In this document: positions 50,767 through 58,744 of the stretch, piece by piece | Layout: the number at the start of each line of letters is the position of its first letter | How positions within the stretch are numbered: position 1 is the stretch's first letter | Source: Alkalimarinus alittae | Lineage (GTDB): Bacteria > Pseudomonadota > Gammaproteobacteria > Pseudomonadales > Oleiphilaceae | Assembly (NCBI RefSeq): GCF_026016465.1 | Contig: NZ_CP100390.1 | Location: 186,001 to 250,000, forward strand | Length of the DNA: 64,000 nt | Direction of reading: 5' to 3' | The notes under the pieces: model-generated | What the model was told of the DNA's origin: nothing | What the model saw: the letters and a program-made list of their open reading frames with translations, nothing else | Database searches by the model: none | Program-made: the position numbers and the translations under genes

Positions 50767-51747
50767 TCAAAATGGTAACGAAGCGGTAGCGAAGACTGCA
50801 GTGCCCTCGACACGATGTTTTGCCGAGAACTCCCAGTAAGCGCGTAGGTTGAGATAGGCCGCCTGGTTATTCATAACAAATGAATAGCCCACTTCTGGCC
50901 CTACCGCAGCGATTCTGGACTTGATGTTGTCATTGTATTGCGTTGGACTTGAATCGCCTGATAACTGACCATACACATAACCCGCAACACCGACTTGCCA
51001 ATTGTCGTTTAGAAATTGTGATGCGGCCCAATCTAAGTGAGCATCAATTCCGTTTTGATATTTTGTGTCATCGTTTTCATAGTTGTAGGTCAACCCAACA
51101 ACCGCTGAAAATTCTTGCATTGTGGCCGGGTTAAAATAGGTATAGCCACCACCACCATCAATTGCGGCATGACCGATGCCTAAGTTTGCCAGTCGATTTG
51201 GGTCATAGTCTCCGGTTGGAATGTCACCCGTGACATAGGTCATATAGTTATTGTTGCCATCTGCCCAAGCCAGGCTCGCGATAGGGTATAGATCAGTAAA
51301 ACCGGTTACTGAATCACTACGCGATAACCCATTAGGAAAGCCTGATACCGTGACATTGGCATCTGCATCGCCGTAGCCCCATCCAAAGCCCAACCCTAAT
51401 GCGAGCTGGCCACCCCAAACTTGGGTCTCGGGTGCATAAGTAGGCTGTATCATCAGCAGTGGTAATGATGAATCTAGGTTAGCAGACACTTGGTTTCCGC
51501 GTTTAAGCTCTTTGTTAGCGGAAACACCACCATTATAGTAGTAGCCTTGAATCGGCATCGACCAGCCAGTTGCGACGGGGACGGCGGCAAAGCTTGAATA
51601 TTGGCCTGAGAACCAAAATGCGACGCCGCCTTCGTCGGCAGAAACGCTGGTTGACGTTAGTGCCGCCATGGCAACCAGAGATGTACAAGTCTGAAGCACT
51701 TTACTCCTGAACTTTGGGCTGCAGTGATTCATCGTATGGTTTATCAT
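50767..51747 (-). CDS. MetA/SphA-type outer-membrane transporter (PF13557-like)
   Basis: A 326-aa outer-membrane barrel with signal peptide ending near SVSADEGG. The mature start GVAFWFSGQYSSFAAVPVATGWS and the LGIGHAAIDGGGGYTYFNPATMQEFS segment match the putative MetA-pathway-of-phenol-degradation/SphA family, and the chain ends with ...SLPF (terminal Phe). Probably an uptake channel for aromatic or hydrophobic compounds. It is on the same strand and 36 bp upstream of the start of the phospholipase-D-like gene, possibly one unit. Confidence 0.8.
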   Translation of the reverse strand: MINHTMNHCSPKFRSKVLQTCTSLVAMAALTSTSVSADEGGVAFWFSGQYSSFAAVPVATGWSMPIQGYYYNGGVSANKELKRGNQVSANLDSSLPLLMIQPTYAPETQVWGGQLALGLGFGWGYGDADANVTVSGFPNGLSRSDSVTGFTDLYPIASLAWADGNNNYMTYVTGDIPTGDYDPNRLANLGIGHAAIDGGGGYTYFNPATMQEFSAVVGLTYNYENDDTKYQNGIDAHLDWAASQFLNDNWQVGVAGYVYGQLSGDSSPTQYNDNIKSRIAAVGPEVGYSFVMNNQAAYLNLRAYWEFSAKHRVEGTAVFATASLPF

Positions 51748-52177
51748 GAGTCGTTCCTTTTTATTCTTTGTTCGTTATTTTTCTTTTGATCCGATTGAAC
51801 GTGTCTTGTGCACTCAAAGAGAAAGCTCGACGTCTTTTATGAATATTGCTCGTATCAAGCTTTTATCGTGAGGAAGAAGACGATATTGGCAAGAATATCC
51901 CATTAAAAATAGCGCATTCAAATAATTAACGCTAGAAAAGAGGGGGGGGTATATAGATCGCTTTTTGAGAGTTTAAGTCGGCAATAAATTAAGTTAAATA
52001 TTGCACAAAGTAACACGGCTAATCTATTTTAAATGATTACTATAATTGTTGTATAGGCTGTTTTTAGTTTAAGATCCTGATTTATTTGAGGAATAATAAA
52101 TATTCCTCACCCCCGAATTTATCAAATTTTAATCTGAATACTCGTCTCCTATACGGGTGAATCTATCAGGGTCTAAT
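51748..52177. other. Divergent intergenic region with G8 tract and hairpin
   Basis: About 430 bp between the outer-membrane transporter and the patatin-like gene. It holds a run of eight G at 51942-51949 and a 9-bp perfect inverted repeat at 52087-52109 (TGAGGAATA/TATTCCTCA, 5-nt loop) 70 bp before the patatin start. No gene or RNA recognised. Confidence 0.5.
52087..52109. promoter_or_regulatory. Inverted repeat upstream of the patatin-like gene
   Basis: TGAGGAATA and TATTCCTCA around ATAAA, in an AT-rich stretch. Its place just upstream of the gene suits an operator; it is not followed by a T-run. Confidence 0.45.
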
Positions 52178-53389
52178 GTGAAAAAAGTACGGTATCAAGC
52201 AAGCCTTCTCATCGTGTTAGTAATATTTATTTATGGATGTGCATCTACTAGACCTGCCGCACTGCCAAGCGACGAATCTGCGCGACTACCTTGGGGAGCG
52301 CTAGATTTAGATATTGAAAGCGATCACTCAGAATATACGCTTAAAAAAAGCATGGGCGAAGCGCTAGAAATAAAGCTCAAGAATTACAGCGGTAGCGAGA
52401 CAGCCATTCCCTTGAATATTTTAGCATTATCTGGAGGCGGGTCTGGTGGTGCTTATGGTGCGGGGGTTTTATCTGGTTGGAAAGAACGGGGTGACCTGCC
52501 TCAGTTTGATATTGTAACGGGGATCTCTACAGGCTCAATAATGGCTTCTTTCGCATTTCTGGGTGGGGAGAATATAGATACACTGCAGGATATATTTACG
52601 ACACTTGAAACCGAAAATCTATACACCAGTCGTTTGCTGAATTGGTTTAGTCAGGCCTCAATTAATGATACAAGGCCACTCAAAGAAAAACTCATAAAAG
52701 GTATTAATGAGCCGTTTTTAGCTAAAATTGCGGCGGAGCACAAAAAAGGTCGCCGTTTATACATGGGCACCACAAACCTAGATACAGGGCAGTTGGTTGT
52801 ATGGGATATGGGAGCGATAGCGTCAAGCAACCGACCAAATAAAGTGCAGCGCTATCGGGATATTATATATGCATCCAGTGCCGTCCCTATTTTGTTTCCA
52901 CCGCAATTTATTGAAGTTGACGTTGAAGAAAAAAAGTTTTATCAAATGCATGTTGATGGCGGGCTTTACTCAAATGTATTTATGATAGGGCTGCTAGTTA
53001 ATTGGAGTGATGTGCTCCATGTAAGCGCCAAAAATCGTGATCGTTTTGATGCTAATTTATATGTAATTGCTAATCGTAAATACCGCGAAAGCCACGCTTA
53101 TAAACCATCGCCCCTTGAGGCGACTGAAGTGATCGGCTCGCTTCTGCTTGTCGCTACCGACCTTCTGTTTGATCGTACGATCCATCGGATATATGAAAGT
53201 GCACAAACGAGAAATATTAAATTCCATATGGCGACCATACCCAATGGTACCGATTTTATAAGTTCACCGATGGACTTTATTCCTGAAGAAATGCAGGGAT
53301 TGTTTAGTTTAGCCTATGAACAAGCATTGTCTGGTTACCCTTGGCAGACCAAAATAGAGTTGGATGAGTATGACAAGAGTGGACGCTAA
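52178..53389 (+). CDS. Patatin-like phospholipase, lipoprotein
   Basis: A 403-aa protein. The start is GTG at 52178 with AGGG upstream, giving a short lipoprotein signal with IYGC (Cys21). The patatin domain has the oxyanion Gly-rich loop SGGGSGGAYGAG, nucleophile Ser117 in GISTG, and Asp260 in DGG (HVDGGLYSN), forming the Ser-Asp dyad. It hydrolyses phospholipids or acyl glycerides in the envelope. A near-perfect terminator follows. It is part of a cluster with the phospholipase-D-like and outer-membrane transporter genes. Confidence 0.9.
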   Translation: MKKVRYQASLLIVLVIFIYGCASTRPAALPSDESARLPWGALDLDIESDHSEYTLKKSMGEALEIKLKNYSGSETAIPLNILALSGGGSGGAYGAGVLSGWKERGDLPQFDIVTGISTGSIMASFAFLGGENIDTLQDIFTTLETENLYTSRLLNWFSQASINDTRPLKEKLIKGINEPFLAKIAAEHKKGRRLYMGTTNLDTGQLVVWDMGAIASSNRPNKVQRYRDIIYASSAVPILFPPQFIEVDVEEKKFYQMHVDGGLYSNVFMIGLLVNWSDVLHVSAKNRDRFDANLYVIANRKYRESHAYKPSPLEATEVIGSLLLVATDLLFDRTIHRIYESAQTRNIKFHMATIPNGTDFISSPMDFIPEEMQGLFSLAYEQALSGYPWQTKIELDEYDKSGR

Positions 53390-53430
53390 ATCTTCTTGGT
53401 AAGAAGAGCTCCAGAAGATTTTAATAAATA

Positions 53431-53462
53431 AAAATGCGTACTTATCTAAGTACGCATTTTTT
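53431..53462 (+). terminator. Intrinsic terminator after the patatin-like gene
   Basis: 14-bp perfect arms (53431-53444 and 53447-53460, effectively 12 bp with a small loop), ending in TTTTTT. The strongest classical terminator in this part of the window. Confidence 0.92.
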
Positions 53463-53517
53463 GTTGCCTCGCATAATACTTAATAAGTATTACAACGTAG
53501 TGACTTAGGCGACTTTC

Positions 53518-54985
53518 TTATTTTGCAGCAACGGTCACTTTATTGATTTTACCGGTAAACCGGGATTTAGCTTCGGAACCAATCGCTTCAACAACGGGTG
53601 TCGCTAAATCAATACCCACATCGGCCGTTTCATCGGCAGAGAAGACCATTGGTTGGGTGCTCTCTATACGCCCTTCAGCTACTTTCTTATCGTTGACAAA
53701 TAAGGTGCCGTTACCGCCTTTGGCTAAACCGCCACCGTCGTAAGCAAACTCAAACCGAATGGTTGCTTTGCCTGGTTTTAATGCTTTTGAAGAGGCAACA
53801 GTGGTTCTTTTTAAACCAAGGAAGTTGTAAGTATATGCAGGCACACCATCATTAACATAAAGAGACCAGCCACCAAAACGACCACCTTGAACGATAATCG
53901 CGCCATGAGCACCGTTTTCAGCCTCTGATAAAAACAGCTTTTTCATTTCAGCTAATTTTTCAGGGTTTTTAGCAGACAGGTCGTTCACTAAACTAAAGTC
54001 TTTAGACGTATCGTAAAGTTCCCAAATATCTTCAGTTAAAGGTCTGCGTGGCTTTTGTTCCCATGGTACGCGGTGAATAGTTCTGGCAAACCAACCGTCT
54101 TTATAAATAGCGCGGTTACCAAACATTTCGAAATATTGAACGTTATGCTGTTCTTTTGCATTAGCATTATCGAAGGTATACATCATACTGACACCTTCGA
54201 TTGGGCGCTAAGTAACGCCATTTACGGTTGTTGGCTCAGGGATACCTGCGGCCTCCAAAATGGTTGGAGCAACATCGATAACGTGGTGGAACTGTGTGCG
54301 TAGTTCACCGGCCGCTTTAATGCGCTTAGGCCAATAGAGTACACTCATCATCTGAGAGGGTATTCCCGTCAGGAATTGCTTTAGGTTTAGGTGCTAGTGT
54401 GGTGCCCTTAGGTACGATGCCCAGTTTGATTTGGCGGTCAAGAACTTGCTTGCGTATTGCGTCCCAGCCCTGGTCGAACTTGCCTTTATGCTTAGCTATC
54501 CATTCTTTGGGGACATGGTGCGGAGCATGTACAGCGCCAGGGGCAAAATAAGTAAAGAAAGGTTTGTCAGGAGTGAGGGCTTTTTGATATTTAATCCAGG
54601 AGACAGCTTGGTTTGTCATATCTGTCAGGAAGTGATAGTCAGGATCATCAGGTAACTCTACCTGGTGTGTTCCGTCGTATATAAACGAAGCCCTTGCCCT
54701 GCGATTTGGTCAAAGGTTGGAGTACTGACGGGGCCACCAAATGCGCTGGTACCGGCAAAACCTAAATCATCGATTAATACAATTAGCACGTTCGGTGCGT
54801 CTTTGGGTGGCTCCACAACAAACCGTGGTGGAGGTGTTGCATTTCGTACATCAAGTGTCGTCGACACTGTCGGTGTAGGGTCAGCAATTGGTAATATACT
54901 ACGATCTAATCCTTCTGCTGCACTTAAGGAGCTTAAACCTGAAAAAAACCAGTCCAACTCCTATTAATAGTCTATTAAATTCCAT
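53518..54985 (-). pseudogene. Degraded arylsulfatase (AtsA type) with two deletions, a frameshift and a nonsense codon
   Basis: Pieces of one sulfatase lie in order on the minus strand. ATG 54983-54985 opens a signal peptide that would read MEFNRLLIGVGLVFSGLSSL if a run of seven T (54942-54948 on the plus strand as A7) were one shorter. The frame then holds PNVLIVLIDDLGFAGTSAFG. Near 54680-54695 the sequence jumps from FDQIAGQGL directly to YDGTHQVELPDD, losing about 100 residues including the formylglycine Cys. Near 54340-54350 it jumps from TLSDDE to VLYWPKRIKAAGELR, losing about 150 more. A TAG at 54208-54210 replaces the expected Gln in VNGVTQRPIEG. The C-terminal 222 codons (53518-54186) remain open. 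Clearly non-functional. Confidence 0.93.
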
Positions 54986-55159
54986 TTTTAGCGCCTTTTT
55001 AGATAAAGAAACGTTGTTGTTTTATTAGTTAACGCAAATTTATATTATTGCTATTAACTAATTAACATCAATCCCTTTTACCTGAAATCTTCTTTACCTA
55101 ACCCCTTTATCTTCTAATGACATACTGGCTTTTCAATACGAGCTTTTGTCCGCCAGAGC

Positions 55160-57358
55160 CTACTGACTGAGAAACCAGTTATAGTCTGATCTTGAGTTTA
55201 CTTTTTGTGATAAATATAACCCGAGTTCTTTCAATTGAGACTTGTCCTGGTACTTTTCTATAAGCATTTTTAATCTTTCTAAAGCTTGCTTGCTTTGGCC
55301 TGATGAATCCATTGCTAATACAACTATGTAAGCATACTGAGAGTTTATGGGCTCTAGTGCCATGGCTTTTTCAAAGTGTGACAGTGCTTTGTCTGTCTCA
55401 CTCAGGCGGATTAAATATAAACCGTAAGCATAATGTAATACTGCTGAGTTTGGATTGTATTTAATGCCACTTAACAACACAGAACCTGCCTGAAGTGTTT
55501 TTTGCTGAGCACGGTATAAATCAGCCAGGTTGATATAGCCACCATCAAAATAAGGGTCTATTTCTGTAGCGTGCTTAAATGATTTTTCTGCGTCGCTTAT
55601 TTTACCGGAATCAATCGATAAAATGCCTTGGTTGGAGGCACCTTCACCACGCCAGCTATTAACTTTATTCGCGTAGATTAATGATTTGAATGCTTTATCA
55701 AAAAGCAGACGGTTAGTTGCGGGAATATTGCTTGAAACTAAACTTTTGGCAGCGGCAACCCTGACGGCTTTGTATTTGTCATCTAATAATGGGCTTACAT
55801 ATTTTATTTTATCTTTCTCTGGCAGCAGTAAGGCAACACTTGCCGCAGACATACGCAATAACGCTTCACTGTGCTTAAAGTAGGGTGCTAGCATATCACC
55901 TGTGAATTCTGCGGCTGAGTAACTGAGTAACTGAATGGCCGAGGCTCTGCTAATGACATCAAGCTTTTCATCATTGATGATTTGTAAGTGTTGCTCCAGG
56001 GTAATGGTTTGGCCGTTATTTAATGCCATCAGCCTTTGCTTGCTGGTTAATATCTGTGATGGTTTACCGTGCCAGCTTTCCAGTTTTTCTTTGGCCCATT
56101 TATTTGTTTTATCATCATGGCACTTTGTGCAGGCATTGGGTGTATTAAACGCAATTGATAAATCGGGGCGAGGGATTTTAAAGCTATGATCACGTCTATC
56201 GTCAACACCCATATAGCGTGATTCTGGCATATGACAATTAACACACTGTGCGCCGGAAGAATTGTTTTCATGCTGATGATGGCTTTTTTGGCTGAACGTA
56301 TCTACGTTGTGGCATTGCAAGCACAGCCCATTTCCTTCTACTTTGACCTTCATCGTATGTTTATCATGGCAGTCTAAACAGTTAACCCCTGCAGAAAACA
56401 TTTTGCTTTGTAAAAACGACCCGTAAACATAAACTTCTTCTTTTATCTGGCCGTCAGCATGATAAAGAGGCGGGAGTAAAAGTTGTGGCGTGAACTGGTC
56501 TAAGAAAGGTTTTTTGGGTTCTATGCCATCATTTAGTGGTGATCTAAGTGAGTGACAAGCAAAACAGTCATCCATAAAGGAGTTATCTCGTGCTTCGCCT
56601 TCCCAGTGTGCGGTTTTAGCTCCGGGCTTATTTACCATCCATTGTCCGGCAGTAGGTTGAATTACGGGGGGGTTAGTTGCGTCACCCTTTGTGGTTCTTA
56701 GCCTGGCATGGTCGGACATATCTCCGTGGCACGATAAGCACCCAACATTGATATTATCAAATTGGCTGCTGAAGTTATTTGTATCTGGGTCGTAATGCCG
56801 GACCAGGCCATCAGAGTGGCAGTCGGCACACATACCGTTCCAGTTTTGCAATGGTTGACGCCAATGAAGCCTGTCGTCAGGGCTAATTGCTTCGTGACTG
56901 TAGTTATGAAACCAGCGCTGCCCGCCATCAGCTGTTTTTCTGTTGTCCCAGGAAAACGGCAATACTTGAAGTGTGCCTTGCTTTGTTTCGACTAAATATT
57001 GCTGGAGCGGGAAAAAACCGAATGTGTATTTTATGGGGTAGGTTTCAACTTTTTCGCCATAAGAAATGGTGGTGAAATACTGATTTTTGTCGATAAAAAA
57101 CAGTGCTTTCTGGCCAAAGTGATTTGCTTCGGCATCATTAAAGTTTGCCAGTATATTTTGCTTATTAGCAATGGCCATCGCTTTAGCATGATCAGACTGT
57201 TGCCAGCTGTTATGTTCCTGCTGGTGACAGGTCAAACATTGCTGATTTGAAATTGGCTTGTTTTTTTGGAAGTGATGTCCGGCAAGTTCTTTTGCGTTTA
57301 TTGAAAAGCAATAAAATAAACAGATTAACGTTGTACAGAGAAGGTATAGTTTTTTCAA
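55160..57358 (-). CDS. Octaheme c-type cytochrome with HEAT/TPR-like C-terminal domain
   Basis: A 732-aa secreted protein with signal peptide ending SINA. Eight CxxCH heme-attachment sites are visible: CLTCH, CADCH, CLSCH, CFACH, CLDCH, CLQCH, CVNCH and CTKCH, all in the first ~430 residues. VNCHMPESRYMGVDDRRDHS between sites 7 and 8 is typical of a known family of multiheme cytochromes fused to repeat domains. The C-terminal ~300 residues are alpha-solenoid: HEAT-like (VRVAAAKSL) then TPR-like repeats (HYAYGLYLIRLSETDKALSHFE). Probably a periplasmic electron carrier or reductase docking to partners. No ccm genes or obvious redox partner are adjacent. Confidence 0.9.
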   Translation of the reverse strand: MKKLYLLCTTLICLFYCFSINAKELAGHHFQKNKPISNQQCLTCHQQEHNSWQQSDHAKAMAIANKQNILANFNDAEANHFGQKALFFIDKNQYFTTISYGEKVETYPIKYTFGFFPLQQYLVETKQGTLQVLPFSWDNRKTADGGQRWFHNYSHEAISPDDRLHWRQPLQNWNGMCADCHSDGLVRHYDPDTNNFSSQFDNINVGCLSCHGDMSDHARLRTTKGDATNPPVIQPTAGQWMVNKPGAKTAHWEGEARDNSFMDDCFACHSLRSPLNDGIEPKKPFLDQFTPQLLLPPLYHADGQIKEEVYVYGSFLQSKMFSAGVNCLDCHDKHTMKVKVEGNGLCLQCHNVDTFSQKSHHQHENNSSGAQCVNCHMPESRYMGVDDRRDHSFKIPRPDLSIAFNTPNACTKCHDDKTNKWAKEKLESWHGKPSQILTSKQRLMALNNGQTITLEQHLQIINDEKLDVISRASAIQLLSYSAAEFTGDMLAPYFKHSEALLRMSAASVALLLPEKDKIKYVSPLLDDKYKAVRVAAAKSLVSSNIPATNRLLFDKAFKSLIYANKVNSWRGEGASNQGILSIDSGKISDAEKSFKHATEIDPYFDGGYINLADLYRAQQKTLQAGSVLLSGIKYNPNSAVLHYAYGLYLIRLSETDKALSHFEKAMALEPINSQYAYIVVLAMDSSGQSKQALERLKMLIEKYQDKSQLKELGLYLSQKVNSRSDYNWFLSQ

Positions 57359-57492
57359 AATTCAAACCAAATTAAGCTTACTGTTATTATTTTAGAAGGC
57401 TCTGACAGAGGCTATGGCATTAAAATCCGTTACCGCAGACATTATTCAAGTGAAACACATCAAGTCAAAAGATTAAACTTTTTTAACCAACA

Positions 57493-57520
57493 CTTGAAGA
57501 AACATTCCAGAGCCTTATAT
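57493..57520 (+). promoter_or_regulatory. Candidate sigma-32 heat-shock promoter of hsp20
   Basis: CTTGAA at 57493-57498 and CCTTATAT at 57513-57520, 14 nt apart, resemble the sigma-32 elements CTTGAA and CCCCATNT. Placed about 90 bp before the hsp20 ATG. The -10 match is partial. Confidence 0.55.
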
Positions 57521-57607
57521 ATTAAGTGTAGTCGCTTCGTCTTTGATAAGAGTTTCGACTCAATCTCATGATTTTATTGTATTTTGCTTCTTAATGGAGA
57601 ATTTATT

Positions 57608-58081
57608 ATGAACTCAATTGACTTAACACCACTTTACCGTAGCAGCATCGGATTTGATCGTCTGGCATCGTTGTTAGACAGCTCGTTAAAATCAGATAGT
57701 AGCGTAACGGGTTACCCACCTTACAACATCGAAGTATTAGACGATAACCGTTATGGTATTTCGTTGGCTGTAGCGGGCTTTGCAGAAAATGAGCTCGATA
57801 TTAAGGTAGAAAAGGGCGTATTGACGATTCGCGGCCAGAAAGAAAGTGAAGGCGAGCGCAAGTACCTTCACCAAGGCATAGCCAATCGAGCCTTTGAGCG
57901 AAAATTTAACTTAGCGGATTATATTGAAGTCACAGGAGCAGATCTGAAAGATGGGTTGCTCACGATTAGTTTGGTGAAGGAAATCCCCGAGGCAATGAAG
58001 CCAAGGTCTATTGCCATTAACCAAGATCAAAATGTGATTGAACATAAGATGAAAGATAGCTCAAACGATAAAGCGGCTTAA
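57608..58081 (+). CDS. ibpA: Small heat-shock protein (IbpA/Hsp20)
   Basis: A 157-aa alpha-crystallin-domain protein. PPYNIEVLDDNRYGISLAVA begins the domain, EKGVLTIRGQKE and RAFERKFNLADYIEVTGADL are IbpA-like, and the A-x-x-x-n-G-L-L signature is present as ADLKDGLLTISL. It binds unfolding proteins in the cytoplasm and keeps them refoldable. ATG 57608 is preceded by GGAG; an upstream start at 57584 is rejected. A sigma-32-like promoter lies upstream and a hairpin terminator follows. The name is by similarity to gammaproteobacterial IbpA. Confidence 0.92.
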   Translation: MNSIDLTPLYRSSIGFDRLASLLDSSLKSDSSVTGYPPYNIEVLDDNRYGISLAVAGFAENELDIKVEKGVLTIRGQKESEGERKYLHQGIANRAFERKFNLADYIEVTGADLKDGLLTISLVKEIPEAMKPRSIAINQDQNVIEHKMKDSSNDKAA

Positions 58082-58091
58082 GTAAAAGTAC

Positions 58092-58113
58092 AGGCTGCGG
58101 GTAACCGCAGCCT
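58092..58113 (+). terminator. Terminator-like hairpin after hsp20
   Basis: AGGCTGCGG (58092-58100), loop GTAA, CCGCAGCCT (58105-58113), starting 10 bp past the stop codon. There is no strong T-run; the stable stem may protect the 3' end. Confidence 0.7.
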
Positions 58114-58146
58114 AGTTAGCCCTAAACACCCAATTCAAGTATAAAA

Positions 58147-58170
58147 TCGCGCCAAAGTGGTGCTCCTACA
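58147..58170 (-). repeat. REP-like element copy 6, supplying the methyltransferase stop codon
   Basis: Read on the minus strand: TGTAGGAGCACCACTTTGGC then GCGA. The TAG at 58168-58166 is the stop codon of the methyltransferase, the same arrangement as at hutD. Confidence 0.75.
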
Positions 58171-58717
58171 GGGGCGTGGGGCTAGGGTTTCTGGTTTTTT
58201 CTGCATCTAATAGGGCTTGCTTTCGCTCTAATCCCCAACGATATCCCCCAAGGCTGCCATCCCCTCTCAACACTCTATGGCAAGGGATAAGTACACCAAT
58301 TCGGTTAGCGCCGCAGGCTGATGCGGCTGCACGAAATGCTTTGGGTTTACCTATCTGTTCGGCTAGTTGGCTATAACTCAGTACCTTGCCTTCGGGAATG
58401 CTGAGCAGGAATTGCCAGACCTGCATCTGAAACGCGGTGCCTCGAATATCAAGCGGGAGATCGGGTCTTGCGGTGCCTTGGCTGATATGCTGATCAAGGG
58501 CGTCTATCCAGCGATTTAATTCAGCTGTCGATTGAACGGGTGAGGGTACCCGTTCTGCTTTTGGGAACTCGTCTTTTAACGCAGCCAGCAGCGCCTCTTC
58601 GTCTTCACCAAACTGAACAAAGCAAACGCCTTTTTGGGTTGCCGCCATCGCTATAAGGCCAAGAACGGTATTTTTGTGCGCATAGGTTATGATTTCTTGT
58701 TCAGCCGACATTAACAT
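58166..58717 (-). CDS. Methylated-DNA-[protein]-cysteine S-methyltransferase
   Basis: A 183-aa single-domain suicide DNA-repair protein. The active site is PCHR at 145-148 (Cys146 accepts the methyl group), preceded by RAAASACGANRIGVLI and followed by GSLGGYRWGLERKQALLDAE, closer to the Ada C-terminal domain than to Ogt. The ATG at 58717 has GAGGAA upstream; an ATG two codons downstream is also possible. The last codons (RNPSPTPL) look like readthrough before a TAG that belongs to a REP-like element. Probably independent of the RND operon upstream. Confidence 0.92.
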   Translation of the reverse strand: MLMSAEQEIITYAHKNTVLGLIAMAATQKGVCFVQFGEDEEALLAALKDEFPKAERVPSPVQSTAELNRWIDALDQHISQGTARPDLPLDIRGTAFQMQVWQFLLSIPEGKVLSYSQLAEQIGKPKAFRAAASACGANRIGVLIPCHRVLRGDGSLGGYRWGLERKQALLDAEKTRNPSPTPL

Positions 58718-58744
58718 TTATTCCTCATAAGCGAAGATCATAAT

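Noticed and set aside
54326-54619. Short independent protein
   Set aside because: It is the middle piece of the same degraded sulfatase, bounded by two deletion junctions.
54658-54957. Short independent protein
   Set aside because: It is the N-terminal piece of the degraded sulfatase, out of frame with its own signal peptide start by one base in an A7 run.
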